Below the pieces are notes generated by a model. It had not been told where the DNA came from. It saw only the letters and a list, made by a program, of their open reading frames with translations, and made no database searches. A DNA stretch of 64,000 nt from JANMDN01 sp031376285 (lineage in GTDB: Bacteria; Actinomycetota; Thermoleophilia; Miltoncostaeales; Miltoncostaeaceae). The stretch covers positions 6,110-70,109 of the forward strand of contig JANMDN010000044.1 of NCBI GenBank assembly GCA_031376285.1, in the 5' to 3' direction. This document shows positions 22,066 through 30,809 of the stretch, piece by piece (position 1 is the stretch's first letter; each line of letters starts with the position of its first letter). The position numbers and the translations under genes are program-made.

Positions 22066-23594
22066 TGGGCCGCGAGTCCGTCAGTGGGAAGCGCGAGCCA
22101 CACGTCAGCGCCCCCACACTCACGGTTCTGCGCGTGCGCGGAGCCCCCGTGCGCCAGCGCGATCACGCTCACGATCGCAAGGCCGAGGCCCGTCCCTCCG
22201 CGGCCGCGGGCCTCGTCTGCGCGCGAGAAGCGGTCAAAGGCGCGACCGAGGAACCCGAGCGGGAAACCCGCGCCGTGGTCGGAAACGTGGAGCTCGACGA
22301 CGCCCTCGATCGCCACAGCCCGAAGTTCAATCGTCCCGTCACCGTAGGCGAGGGCGTTATCGACGAGATTCCCCAACGCCTGGGTGATCCGCTCGATGTC
22401 GAGCGTTGCCCGAAGGTCGTCGGGCGAGGCCACGCGGATCATCCGCCCATGCTCGTTCACTCGGGTGTTGAAACGCGCGGCGACACTATCGAGCAGCGCC
22501 ACAACCCCGGCCTCGGCCGGACGTAACGGGAGCGACCCTATGTCTGACCTCGCGAGGACGAGCAGGTCCTCCGCGAGCTGGCAGAGTCGCTCGGTTTCCT
22601 CGGACGCCGAGCGGAGCGCCGCTTCGAGTTCCTCCGGCGTCCGTTTGCGCCGCAGGGCGAGTTCCAGCTCGGTGCGAAGGAGCGCGAGGGGCATTCGAAG
22701 CTCGTGGCTCGCGTCGGCGACGAGCCGTCGCTCGTGCGCGAACGAGGTCTCGAGTCGTCCAAGCATCTCGTTGAGCGTCTCGCCGAGGTGTTGAACTTCG
22801 TCGCGCGTCTCGGGAATCGGAAGGCGGCCCCCCGGTTTCTCTGCCGAGATCGCCGCTGCCCGAATGCGCATACGCTCGACGGGTCGGAGTGCTCCCGCCG
22901 CGAGAACATACCCCGCGCCGGAGGCGACGATGATGGCCAGCGGCCCCGCAATGAGCAGCGCCGCGAGCAGCTCGTGGAGCGTCTCTTCCCGACGTCGCAG
23001 CGACATCGAGACGACCACGAGATTGTGCTGGCCTGCGGTGTCGACCGGCATGGCGAGCACTCGCGTCGATTCCTTGCCGACCACCTCCTCGCGATCGAAC
23101 CGAATCGTTTCGTTCGCGCCGCGTGCCTGCTCGGTGGGTGTGAGAAGGGGGCGCCCGGCCCTATCGGACGATGCGTAGATGACGCGACCGTCACTACCCA
23201 GCACCTGCGCGACGTTGTCGTTGGTGTCTGCGAGGACGACCTGCCCGGGATCGTTGCTGTCGATCGATTCCCGCACAGTCGCGGCGATGTCATCCGCGCG
23301 AACTCGCAGGGAGGTGTTGATGGCCTGATCCAGCGACGACGCAACCCGTTGGTGGAGAAACGCGCCGAGCGCGGCGACGAGCGCCAGCATCGCAAGCGCG
23401 AACACCAGCGTCAGCCGGATGCGAATCGGGAGCCGCTTGGCCCATTGGATCGTTGCTGCGGTCCAGGCTCGGGCGTCAGTCCTCGTGACGCCCCCCGTCC
23501 GTACGAAGTCGATACCCGGCTCCGCGCACAGTCTCGATTGAGTTGGTCCCGAAGGGTCGATCGATCTTCTCGCGAAGGTATCGGACGTAGACAT
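22023..23594 (-). CDS. Membrane sensor histidine kinase (OmpR-partner type)
   Basis: The protein has two transmembrane helices (about 60-80 and 208-233) around a 125-residue extracytoplasmic domain. HAMP, HisKA with phospho-acceptor H297 (ADASHELRMPL), N-box NLVDNALAYG and G-box DHGAGFP...GGTGLGLAI follow. The only ATG gives an N-terminus that overlaps the response-regulator gene by 119 bases. No ATG, GTG or TTG occurs before the first helix, so the true start is uncertain (a CTG or other rare start is possible). It pairs with the regulator immediately upstream; the stimulus is unknown. Confidence 0.88.
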   Translation of the reverse strand: MSTSDTFARRSIDPSGPTQSRLCAEPGIDFVRTGGVTRTDARAWTAATIQWAKRLPIRIRLTLVFALAMLALVAALGAFLHQRVASSLDQAINTSLRVRADDIAATVRESIDSNDPGQVVLADTNDNVAQVLGSDGRVIYASSDRAGRPLLTPTEQARGANETIRFDREEVVGKESTRVLAMPVDTAGQHNLVVVSMSLRRREETLHELLAALLIAGPLAIIVASGAGYVLAAGALRPVERMRIRAAAISAEKPGGRLPIPETRDEVQHLGETLNEMLGRLETSFAHERRLVADASHELRMPLALLRTELELALRRKRTPEELEAALRSASEETERLCQLAEDLLVLARSDIGSLPLRPAEAGVVALLDSVAARFNTRVNEHGRMIRVASPDDLRATLDIERITQALGNLVDNALAYGDGTIELRAVAIEGVVELHVSDHGAGFPLGFLGRAFDRFSRADEARGRGGTGLGLAIVSVIALAHGGSAHAQNRECGGADVWLALPTDGLAAHQQSRPSDASRRRM

Positions 23595-24165
23595 CGACCA
23601 CGTTCGAGCGATTCTCGTAGGTGCCGTCCCAGGCGTGCTCGAGGATGTCGAAGCGCGACAGCATCTGTCCGGGGCGTCGCATCAGCGTCTCGAGCAGCGC
23701 GAACTCCTTTGTGGAGAGGCTGATCTCGGTGTTCCCTCGCCAGACCTGGCGCGTGGAGGGATCCATGCGCAGGGTGCCGACCTCCATCACCGGACGCCGC
23801 TCGCTCGCCCCGCGTCGTACGAGCGCTCGGAGGCGAGCGAGCAGCTCGACGAACGAAAAAGGCTTGGTGAGGTAGTCGTCGGCGCCCTGGTCGAGCCCCG
23901 TCACACGGTCCTCGACGGCGTCACGAGCCGTCAACATGAGGATCGGCGAGCGCACATTCGATGCCCGGAGTGTCCCGCAGACCTCGAACCCGTCAACACC
24001 CGGCAACATCACGTCCAGGACGATCACGTCGTAGTCGGTCGCTTGCGCCATCCACGTGGCCGCTTCGCCGGTCGCGGCAACGTCGGCCGCGTGGCCTTCT
24101 TCGACCAGGCCGCGCTGGAGCAAGCTGGCCATCTTGGCGTCATCCTCGACGACTAGGACGCGCAT
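23476..24165 (-). CDS. OmpR/PhoB-family response regulator
   Basis: The 229 aa protein has a receiver domain with acidic pocket EDD (7-9), phospho-acceptor D51 (VLDVMLPGVDGFEV), T79 and K101 (LTKPF). It is followed by an OmpR-type winged helix (NTEISLSTKEFALLETLMRR onwards, ending VRGAGYRLR). It lies between the PAP2 gene and its histidine kinase on the minus strand. The operon cupredoxin-PAP2-regulator-kinase suggests that envelope or copper-related stress may be linked to this system. Confidence 0.93.
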   Translation of the reverse strand: MRVLVVEDDAKMASLLQRGLVEEGHAADVAATGEAATWMAQATDYDVIVLDVMLPGVDGFEVCGTLRASNVRSPILMLTARDAVEDRVTGLDQGADDYLTKPFSFVELLARLRALVRRGASERRPVMEVGTLRMDPSTRQVWRGNTEISLSTKEFALLETLMRRPGQMLSRFDILEHAWDGTYENRSNVVDVYVRYLREKIDRPFGTNSIETVRGAGYRLRTDGGRHED

Positions 24166-24177
24166 GGAGCTCGTCGC

Positions 24178-24921
24178 TCACTCAGTGGCGGTTCGCTGGG
24201 CTGCCCGTCCACGAGTCTCATCCTCACACACCGCGTCGCTACGACCGAATACGAGACGGCGATCGAGCCAGGTCGCCGTGAGCACGACCGCTCCGGCGAC
24301 GAGCCAACCCGCGGCGACGTCAGATGGGTAGTGAACCCCAAGCTCAAGTCTTGACAGGCCGACCACGGCAGCGCTCGCGACCGCGACCGCCGCGATGGCC
24401 TTTCCCGGCCGGGCGTTCCACGCTGCCACCGCCAGCGCCAGGGCGAGTGCCATCGACCCGGTTGAGTGGCCGCTCGGAAAGGAGTAGCCGCCCTCGGAGA
24501 TGAGCCACGGAAACAGGTGCGGGCGTTGGCGCTCCACGAGCTGCTTGATCACGGCCGCGGTGATGCCGGCGCCAACGACCGACGAGACAAGGCGGAGCGC
24601 GTCACGTCGACGCCCGCGCCACGCGAGGAATCCACCCAGGCTCAGGGTGAGCCCCCCGACGGTCGCCACGTCGCCGAGGTGCGTGATCCACCGGGCAAGC
24701 AACGCCAAGAGGCGTGTGGAGTGTCGGTGAACCTCGGCAAGGCCCGCGACGTCCCCTGGTGGCTGGCCGCCGCCGCGGATCCACACGGCGAGCGCCGCAA
24801 ACGCGGCAATGAATGTAAGGGCGACCCACAGGGGACGGACGAAGACCGCTCCGAGGGTGCGGCCCGATGGCGGCACGCCACCGGGCCCGGACGCCTCCCA
24901 GATGTGGTTGGAGGTGCTCAA
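24178..24921 (-). CDS. PAP2-family membrane phosphatase
   Basis: The 247 aa membrane protein has the three acid-phosphatase motifs: K126-x6-RP (KQLVERQRP), PSGH (149-152) and SRxxxGVHYPSDV (190-202), with catalytic H152 and H197. Six membrane helices are expected. Such enzymes dephosphorylate lipid phosphates, for example undecaprenyl diphosphate. The TTG start overlaps the cupredoxin stop (TTGA). It lies 12 bases upstream of the response regulator gene. Confidence 0.9.
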   Translation of the reverse strand: MSTSNHIWEASGPGGVPPSGRTLGAVFVRPLWVALTFIAAFAALAVWIRGGGQPPGDVAGLAEVHRHSTRLLALLARWITHLGDVATVGGLTLSLGGFLAWRGRRRDALRLVSSVVGAGITAAVIKQLVERQRPHLFPWLISEGGYSFPSGHSTGSMALALALAVAAWNARPGKAIAAVAVASAAVVGLSRLELGVHYPSDVAAGWLVAGAVVLTATWLDRRLVFGRSDAVCEDETRGRAAQRTATE

Positions 24922-25355
24922 CGCACCGTCAGATCGATGTGCATGCCGCCGGTGTAGTGCCCGGTCAGGTTGCAGATCAGCGCGTAGTGGCCACGCTTCA
25001 GCGTGACCGTGAACGTCTTCGAACCCCGGCCGGCGACTTCCCCTGACTCACCGACGTTGCCCGACTCACTGACCTTCGTTCGGGGCCCCGGCAGCGAGTC
25101 GGCCCGGTATGACGTCCGGATGACGGCGACTTCGTGCGTGATCGTCCCGGCGTTTGCGATCTTGAAGGTGACGCGCCCTGTCGGAACGACGCTGCGACTG
25201 GCCTTCAGACTGAACGTCGACGGGGAGCCCTCGGTCACCGTGACCGTGGTCGGGGCGGACTGCTGCTTGCCCACCGTCGCGTTGGCTCCGGCGAATACGC
25301 CGAGGCCGGCAACGGCTGAGGCGAGGAGAATCAGAGGGGCTTTGCGCTGCTTCAA
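24918..25355 (-). CDS. Exported cupredoxin-like (type 1 copper) protein
   Basis: The 145 aa protein has a signal peptide (about 1-26) and one plastocyanin-like beta sandwich. Copper ligands are visible as H74 (THEVAVI), C128, H133 and M138 (CNLTGHYTGGM), so the type 1 site appears complete. The TTG start has GAGAGGAAG upstream. Role as electron carrier or copper binder is inferred from the site. It heads the operon with PAP2 and the two-component genes. Confidence 0.82.
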   Translation of the reverse strand: MKQRKAPLILLASAVAGLGVFAGANATVGKQQSAPTTVTVTEGSPSTFSLKASRSVVPTGRVTFKIANAGTITHEVAVIRTSYRADSLPGPRTKVSESGNVGESGEVAGRGSKTFTVTLKRGHYALICNLTGHYTGGMHIDLTVR

Positions 25356-25448
25356 CTGGGGGACTTCCTCTCGGGGCTGACGGCGCCTGTGCGCCTTGGA
25401 CCCGAAGAGAAGCGATCCGAGATGAGTCAGCGATGAGAGTCTCGCGGC

Positions 25449-26417
25449 CTACCGGGCCGGTCGGGGAACCGCCACTTCGACATATTCCCGCGCGGCGGAC
25501 TGTCCGGAGTCATTCCGCGCGCCTTCGATCGAACGCTCGAGGTGGGTCGCGCTTGCGCTCAGTGCAAGCAGTCCCGCGAGGCCGAGGTAGACGACGGCGA
25601 TCGTCGCGCGCTGGCGGTCTGAGACCTCGAAGTAGCCCTGCTTGGCGGGATCTTTGCGGATCTTCCATTGGTTCCACAGCCCAAAGCCAGCAAACGCCAC
25701 GATGATAATCAGGATCGGATTCGGCCAGATCACGAGCATCGCCACGAGCCCGCCCATCCCGAAGAGCCAGAACGTTGGATGGAAGACGGCGGTGGCGTAC
25801 CCACCGTCGAGCGGCGGCACCGGGATCAGGTTGAACAGGTTGAGGATGAAGCCGACGAACGCCAGGGCCGTGAAGAGGTCGGAGCCGAGCGCGATCCCGA
25901 TTCCCCAACAGAGGAATGCGCCGGCGCTTCCGAGGATCGGTCCGGCAAGACCCAGCCATGCGCCCTTCGCGGCATCCTTCGATGCCTCCCGCGAGAGCAT
26001 CACCGCGCCCATGAAGGGGACGAAGTAGACACCCGAGATTGGTATGCCTTGACGTTTTGCCTCGATCACATGTCCCAGCTCATGGACGAAGAGGAGCAGG
26101 ACGAGGCCGACCGCGAACTGCCAGGGCCAGATGAGCGCGTACGCGCCGATCGAGACCAGCATCGAACCTGCCGTCGCAAAGATTTTGATCTTGAAGATCA
26201 CAAGCAGCGCGGCTTTAAACTTCAGGAGAAGCGCCCCGACGATCGCGAACGGGGCGAGCAGGCGTCTCCAGAGGGCTTTCGGTGCCACGGGCCTCGTGAC
26301 GGAGACGTCACGCGACCCCGAGATGCCCCCGGTGGGGTCGTCTACGAGCGGATCAGGCCCTGACTGAGTGCCGTCTGGACCGCTTCGCCCGGGGTCTGGG
26401 CCTCCATGCATCGACAT
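25449..26417 (-). CDS. Site-2-protease-like (M50) membrane metalloprotease
   Basis: The 322 aa polytopic protein has the zinc motif HELGH (112-116) within a membrane helix and the second motif NLIPVPPLDGG with D204, as in M50 intramembrane proteases. SGVYFVPFMGAVM lies between them. No PDZ domain is seen. The ATG at 26417 lies inside the upstream gene (76 base overlap); a GTG at 26288 preceded by GAGG would avoid the overlap and drop the Pro/Gly-rich N-terminus. Likely substrates are membrane-bound regulators, which cannot be named from the sequence. Confidence 0.85.
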   Translation of the reverse strand: MSMHGGPDPGRSGPDGTQSGPDPLVDDPTGGISGSRDVSVTRPVAPKALWRRLLAPFAIVGALLLKFKAALLVIFKIKIFATAGSMLVSIGAYALIWPWQFAVGLVLLLFVHELGHVIEAKRQGIPISGVYFVPFMGAVMLSREASKDAAKGAWLGLAGPILGSAGAFLCWGIGIALGSDLFTALAFVGFILNLFNLIPVPPLDGGYATAVFHPTFWLFGMGGLVAMLVIWPNPILIIIVAFAGFGLWNQWKIRKDPAKQGYFEVSDRQRATIAVVYLGLAGLLALSASATHLERSIEGARNDSGQSAAREYVEVAVPRPAR

Positions 26418-27202
26418 GCTTGTTCCACCAGGGTGTGGGCCTTGTCACGCGGGATGCCGAGTTTCCAGGCGACTTCCTGCGCGTTGGACGAGCCGCGGGC
26501 GAGAAGCTGAAGCGCGGCGAGGTGTTGCCAGCGAAGGCTGCGGCGGCTCCGAGGGCCGGCGTCGCTCAGTCCGCGTACCTCTCGGATGCGGTCCTCCATA
26601 CGGACCGTTCCGGCTGCGGCCTGACGGATCCAGATCGGCAGGTTGCGCACACCGACCGCGGTCGTCCAGTGGCCGTGGGCGCCCTCCTCGGCTGCACGCA
26701 GCACGTGGATCGGCTCGATATTGGGGCGCGAGAGCGCGATTACGCGGGTCGCGCCCTGGGCCGCGCGCGCTGCGTCGCGGAGTGCGGCGAACTCTTCGTC
26801 GCGTCCTTCGACGACGATGAGCACGACGCGCGGGCTGTGCGCCGTTACGGCCTGTCCGGCATCGGCTGGTACGACGGCGTCGATGACGACGAATCCGGGA
26901 TCGGACGAGAACACTTGGCGGAACTGTTCGCGTGTCTCCTGGGCCGTTGCGACCACGAGGAGGCCGGGCTTCGGCGGAGCCGCTGGCGGCGCGGGCTTCG
27001 CGGCGGGGGTCGGCGGTACGACCGCGCTCTCCTCGACGGGCTCGGCAGCCAGTGTCGGCTCGTCGGTGGGGACCGAATCTGTTGCCGCGCTCTCCTCGAC
27101 CGGCTCGGCAGCCGGGGTCGGCTCGTCGCTGGGGACCGAATCCGTTGCCGCGCTCTCCTCGACCGGCTCGGCGGCGACGTTCTCTGGCGGCTCTTCGGAC
27201 AT
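26342..27202 (-). CDS. Receiver-like protein with C-terminal LuxR-type HTH and N-terminal tandem repeats
   Basis: The 286 aa protein starts with about 80 residues of Glu/Pro/Ala repeats (unit EPVEESAATDSVPSDEPTPAA). It continues with a receiver-like domain (about 81-200, LLVVATAQETREQF...VVLIVVEGRDEEF...ARVIALSR-like) whose phospho-Asp is not evident. It ends with a LuxR/NarL-like helix-turn-helix (about 220-275, SLRWQHLAALQLLARGSSNA). The receiver fold without a clear Asp suggests a phosphorylation-independent regulator. The 3' end overlaps the M50 gene, suggesting coexpression. Confidence 0.65.
   Translation of the reverse strand: MSEEPPENVAAEPVEESAATDSVPSDEPTPAAEPVEESAATDSVPTDEPTLAAEPVEESAVVPPTPAAKPAPPAAPPKPGLLVVATAQETREQFRQVFSSDPGFVVIDAVVPADAGQAVTAHSPRVVLIVVEGRDEEFAALRDAARAAQGATRVIALSRPNIEPIHVLRAAEEGAHGHWTTAVGVRNLPIWIRQAAAGTVRMEDRIREVRGLSDAGPRSRRSLRWQHLAALQLLARGSSNAQEVAWKLGIPRDKAHTLVEQACRCMEAQTPGEAVQTALSQGLIRS
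26999..27169 (-). repeat. 63 bp tandem repeat, about 2.7 units, coding
   Basis: Codons 12-68 of the receiver-HTH gene are two full units and one partial unit of a 21-residue repeat beginning EPVEESAATDSVP. The DNA units are nearly identical, so copy number may vary between strains by slippage. The acidic, Pro-rich composition predicts a disordered extension. Confidence 0.8.
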
Positions 27203-27326
27203 TCCTCAAACCTCACGACGGGGGGCGACCGGGGAGGAACACTCCCAGGCGGACAACCGTCAGTTTCGCAGATCGCCCTCGGCTGGAACGGACTGCCGGT
27301 TTACGTGTCGAGCGTCGACCCGCCCG

Positions 27327-28514
27327 TCACCGCGACGAGGCGGTCGGGTCGACGGTCACCGTCGGAAGCTCCCGGGTCGCCGACGCCGAACGCTCGCCAG
27401 CCTGGGGAGGAGCCGGCGGCGGACCGGTCGCCACCACACGCGTCACGTCCTCGACGAAGGGTTCGTGGTTGATTTTGGCGACCGCGAATACGACCGCCTC
27501 TTTGATGATGACCACCATCGGGAGCGCGAGGAGCACGCCTCCGAGGCCGTAGAGCTGCTCGCCGATGAGTAGCCCGAAGATCACGACGAGCGGGTGCACG
27601 CCCACCGCCGTGCCCATGATCTTTGGCACGACGACATGGCCCTCGAGCTGGTGGATCGCCACGAACGCGACGAGCACCCAGAGGGCCGAGAACGGCGAGC
27701 TGAGAAGGGCGATGACGAGCGGCAAGATGGCCCCGAGGATCGGCCCGATGTAGGGGATGAACTCCATCACGAAGACCCACGCGGCGAAGGCCACGGCATA
27801 GTTCGCCCCCTGGTCGAAGATGCCGGTAACGCCGTAGATCCACAGCACGATTCCGGCACTCACACCGATGATCGCCGAGACGAGCAACTGCGCCTTGACG
27901 TACTCCGAGAGCGTCCGCTCGGTGCGGCGCAGGAATGCGGCTCCGTCTGGCCCGGCAACCTTCCGCGCGAAGAGGGCGATCCGCGGGGCGTCGAGCAGCA
28001 TGTAGATCGAGGCGACCAGGATGAGGATCGCCGTCACGGCCCAGCTGAGGAGGTTCAGGCTGTAGTTGACGGCATTGTCCGCCTGCTCGCCGAGCCAGCG
28101 CTGCACCGAGTCGATTGCCCCCGACGCCTTCGCCTGGAGGTCGACGTTGATGCCTCGCCGGTCGAGAAACGCTTGGATCGATTGCACCTGGCGCTGGGCC
28201 TGGTCCGTGTAGTCGGGGAGGCGCTGGCGGATGTCCTCGATCTGACCGCGAACGGGGCTGATGACCAGGCTCACGCCACCGGCGATCCCCGCGGCAAGTG
28301 ACACGAACACGGCGAGCACCGCAAGGCCCCTGGGAACGTGCAGCCGGCGCAGCATTCGGACGACGGGGTTCAAGATCAGGGAGATGACCACCGACACCAC
28401 GAAGATGACGAGCACCGTGCCGACCGTGCTCCCGATGATCCAGAGCGTCAGCAGGATCGCCGGTATGAGGAAGAACCGCGCCCATGGGGGCATTTGCGCT
28501 GCGGCGTTACCCAT
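27327..28514 (-). CDS. AI-2E/PerM family transporter
   Basis: The 395 aa protein has about eight membrane helices with a central soluble segment (about 100-170, IEDIRQRLPDYTDQAQRQVQ). It has the late PerM-family blocks FIPYIGPILGAILP and IHQLEGHVVVPKIMG. The family includes TqsA-like exporters and Na+/H+ antiporter-like members. I chose ATG 28514 (MGNAAAQMPPW); an earlier in-frame ATG overlaps the divergent gene region. The Pro/Ala-rich C-terminal tail is about 35 residues. Confidence 0.88.
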   Translation of the reverse strand: MGNAAAQMPPWARFFLIPAILLTLWIIGSTVGTVLVIFVVSVVISLILNPVVRMLRRLHVPRGLAVLAVFVSLAAGIAGGVSLVISPVRGQIEDIRQRLPDYTDQAQRQVQSIQAFLDRRGINVDLQAKASGAIDSVQRWLGEQADNAVNYSLNLLSWAVTAILILVASIYMLLDAPRIALFARKVAGPDGAAFLRRTERTLSEYVKAQLLVSAIIGVSAGIVLWIYGVTGIFDQGANYAVAFAAWVFVMEFIPYIGPILGAILPLVIALLSSPFSALWVLVAFVAIHQLEGHVVVPKIMGTAVGVHPLVVIFGLLIGEQLYGLGGVLLALPMVVIIKEAVVFAVAKINHEPFVEDVTRVVATGPPPAPPQAGERSASATRELPTVTVDPTASSR

Positions 28515-28618
28515 GGGGCAATCGTAGTCTCCACACCCGAGGAAGGCACCCGCCAAGGCGTTCGCCTCCGCGGTCGACTCAGTCGCGGCGAGCGCTCCTT
28601 GGCTATCGTTGGGACGCG

Positions 28619-29374
28619 ATGCCGCCACTTTCTCGCGAGCAGCTCGCCGCGCGCCGGAAGCGCCGCCGAGCGATCGACCAACGCCGCCACCACCGTTTCG
28701 CGGTGCGCGCCGCCCTGCCCTTTGCCATCATCGGAGCGATCGCCGCGTTGGTGGTCTTCGCCGTTTCGACAATCGATCGCTCGAACCCGGAGGCCGGCGG
28801 TATCGCACCACCGGTGCAGCCGCCAAGCGGTGCAGCCCGGCTGCCTCAGGCGGTCATCATCGCGTCGGCGGGCAACGTCGATCTGCGCCTGCCGATCGAG
28901 CGCTCCCAAATCACCGCCATCGTCTTCCGGGCTGTCGAGAACCCGAGCGCGGTCGCCCTCACGCCATCGGAGGGCCTCTCGGTCCATATCGCTCCACGGG
29001 GAGACAGAAGCGGTTCGGACACCGCCTCGGTTGACGTCGGCGCTCCCGCGAAGACGGCCGTCTACGCTCCGGTGACCGGGGTCATCCATGCGATCGTGCC
29101 GTACCGTGTGGCGGGTCGCGTCGAGGGCTACGAGGTCCTCATCAACCCCGACAGCGCGGCAGATCGGACCGTCCGAATGAATCACCTCGAAACCCTCGTC
29201 GGGAGCGACCGCCCCCACGTTCGCCAGCCGGTGCGTGAGGGAGAGACCCCAATCGGCCAGGTGCGTGACTTCTCCCGCGTCGCCGAACAGACCGTCGCTC
29301 GTTACACGGCCGATTCCGGTAACCACGTCCACATCGAAGTCGAGCGCAAACCCGTCGGGGGCCTCCTCCCCTGA
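28619..29374 (+). CDS. Membrane-anchored degenerate M23 (LytM-like) peptidase domain protein
   Basis: The 251 aa protein has a very basic N-terminus, one anchor helix (about 33-53), a Pro-rich linker and a domain resembling LytM/M23. APVTGVIHAIVPY, YEVLINPDSAADRTVRMNHLE and GNHVHIEV (234-241) align with the family order. The HxH pair (236, 238) is present, but the first zinc ligands (HxxxD block) are not visible, so hydrolysis is doubtful. Its stop overlaps the ymdB-like start (TGATG). A peptidoglycan-binding or regulatory role is inferred. Confidence 0.6.
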   Translation: MPPLSREQLAARRKRRRAIDQRRHHRFAVRAALPFAIIGAIAALVVFAVSTIDRSNPEAGGIAPPVQPPSGAARLPQAVIIASAGNVDLRLPIERSQITAIVFRAVENPSAVALTPSEGLSVHIAPRGDRSGSDTASVDVGAPAKTAVYAPVTGVIHAIVPYRVAGRVEGYEVLINPDSAADRTVRMNHLETLVGSDRPHVRQPVREGETPIGQVRDFSRVAEQTVARYTADSGNHVHIEVERKPVGGLLP

Positions 29375-30180
29375 TGAGGACGCTCATCATCGGCGATGTG
29401 GTCGCTGAAGTGGGGCTCGGCGCCCTGCTTGCGACGCTGCCCTCGCTTCGCGAGCGCCACTCCCCGGATCTCGTAATCGTCAATTCCGAGAATGCCGCCG
29501 GTGGGACGGGAACGAGCGCCAAACAGGTGGCACAACTCCTCGGCGCGGGTGTCGACGTCCTCACCGGTGGCAATCACACGTTTCACGACCGGAGTCTCTA
29601 CCCGGTGCTCGAAACCGAGCCGCGTGTGCTCCGGCCCGCGAACGTCGCCAAACGGGCGCCGGGCCGAGGCTCGGTTGTGGTCGACGTCATCGGCGGCGGG
29701 CGCGCGGCGGTGATCAACCTGATGGGTCTCGTGTTCATGCAGGCCGCCGCCGTGAGTCCTTTCGAGGTCGTTGACGACCTCGTCGAGCGAGCACGCCGCG
29801 AAACGCCGACGATTTTTGTCGATATCCATGCGGAGGCCACGAGCGAGAAGATCGCGCTCGGGCACCACCTCGACGGCCGCGTGAGCGCGGTCGTCGGAAC
29901 GCACACGCACGTTCAGACCTCTGATGCTCGGATCCTCGGCGGCGGCACGGCCTACATCACAGACCTCGGGATGACTGGCCCGCACGATTCGGTCATCGGC
30001 GTCAAAAAAGAGATCATCCTTCGTCGCTACTTGACCGGGCTCCCAGGCCGATTCGAGCCGGCGAAGGGCGGCGTGCTCGTCCAGGGCGTGATCGTCGAAA
30101 TCGGCGAAGATGGGCTCGCAACGTCGATTGAGGCCATCAGCATGGCCCCGGTCGTGCCAAACGCTCCCGGTTGGGATTGA
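29374..30180 (+). CDS. YmdB-family metallophosphoesterase
   Basis: The 268 aa protein has the dinuclear-metal motifs of the YmdB family: D8 (IGDVV), N37/E39/N40 (VNSENAAGG), N67-H68 (GGNHTFHD), H152 (DIHAEATSEK) and H177/H179 (GTHTHVQT), plus YITDLGMTGPHDSVIG. In Bacillus, YmdB is a 2',3'-cyclic nucleotide phosphodiesterase acting as a global regulator. All metal ligands are present, so it should be active. It is translationally coupled to the M23-like gene. Confidence 0.92.
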   Translation: MRTLIIGDVVAEVGLGALLATLPSLRERHSPDLVIVNSENAAGGTGTSAKQVAQLLGAGVDVLTGGNHTFHDRSLYPVLETEPRVLRPANVAKRAPGRGSVVVDVIGGGRAAVINLMGLVFMQAAAVSPFEVVDDLVERARRETPTIFVDIHAEATSEKIALGHHLDGRVSAVVGTHTHVQTSDARILGGGTAYITDLGMTGPHDSVIGVKKEIILRRYLTGLPGRFEPAKGGVLVQGVIVEIGEDGLATSIEAISMAPVVPNAPGWD

Positions 30181-30195
30181 CGCTCTTCCAGTCGG

Positions 30196-30582
30196 TCAGA
30201 CCTGGATGGTCTCGACGGCGTAGCGGCTGAGCATTCGATCTGACGTCAGGATTGGAAGATTAAGCAACTGGGCTTGGGCGACGAGTATGCGGTCGAACGG
30301 GTCTCGGTGAATCAGCGGCAGCGTTGCGACATGGAGCGCGTGGTGGTGTTCGAGCGGGACCGCTGTGGTCTTGGAGACTCGGAGTCGATCGGGCACCCAG
30401 GTCGCCGGAGGCTCGGGGAGCGGAAGGCGACCCAAGGCGTACTTGATCGCAATTTCCCAGCTGCTCGCGGCGGAGAGTAACAGCTCATTTTCGTCGTTTG
30501 CGACGAGTGTTCGCGCGGTCCCAAGCCGCGCAGGGTCCGTCTGCATCCAAAGCCAGCATTGCGTGTCGAGAAGGAGTCTCAC
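30196..30582 (-). CDS. PIN-domain toxin (VapC-like)
   Basis: The 128 aa PIN nuclease has acidic residues D6 (LLLDT), E43 (SSWEIAIKYALG), D94/D97 (RDPFDR) and D115 (LTSDRM), a complete catalytic set. YbeY-like alternatives are excluded by the PIN order. The ATG overlaps the antitoxin stop by 4 bases, the standard type II toxin-antitoxin layout. RNase activity on tRNA or rRNA is known for the family; the target here is unknown. Confidence 0.92.
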   Translation of the reverse strand: MRLLLDTQCWLWMQTDPARLGTARTLVANDENELLLSAASSWEIAIKYALGRLPLPEPPATWVPDRLRVSKTTAVPLEHHHALHVATLPLIHRDPFDRILVAQAQLLNLPILTSDRMLSRYAVETIQV

Positions 30583-30809
30583 CGCTCGAACGCGTCGAGA
30601 ACCTCATCGGGCAGAGGCGCGTCAAAGTCGTCTGGCACAGTGAAGCGTCCGACGTCCACGCCGAGCTGACGAGTGCCGCTCACCGGAACGGGGACGAGGC
30701 GCGCGACCGGGACATCGCCGCGGGTAATTTCGATCTCTTCGCCTGCTGCGACCCGACGTAGCAGGGCAGACAAATGTGTCTTGGCCTCGTGGACACCGAC
30801 AGAACGCAT
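30579..30809 (-). CDS. Phd/YefM-type antitoxin
   Basis: The 76 aa protein begins MRSVGVHEAKTHLSALLRRV, the Phd/YefM DNA-binding fold, followed by GEEIEITRGDVPVARLVPV. The C-terminal third (DVGRFTVPDDFDAPLPDEVL) is the usual toxin-neutralising tail. It precedes and overlaps the PIN toxin gene. Short symmetric sequences lie just upstream of its start and are the likely autoregulatory operator. Confidence 0.92.
   Translation of the reverse strand: MRSVGVHEAKTHLSALLRRVAAGEEIEITRGDVPVARLVPVPVSGTRQLGVDVGRFTVPDDFDAPLPDEVLDAFER

Noticed and set aside
26420..27472. 350-codon plus-strand open frame
   Set aside because: Shadow of the receiver-HTH gene; the repeats and composition mirror that gene, and no start signal exists.
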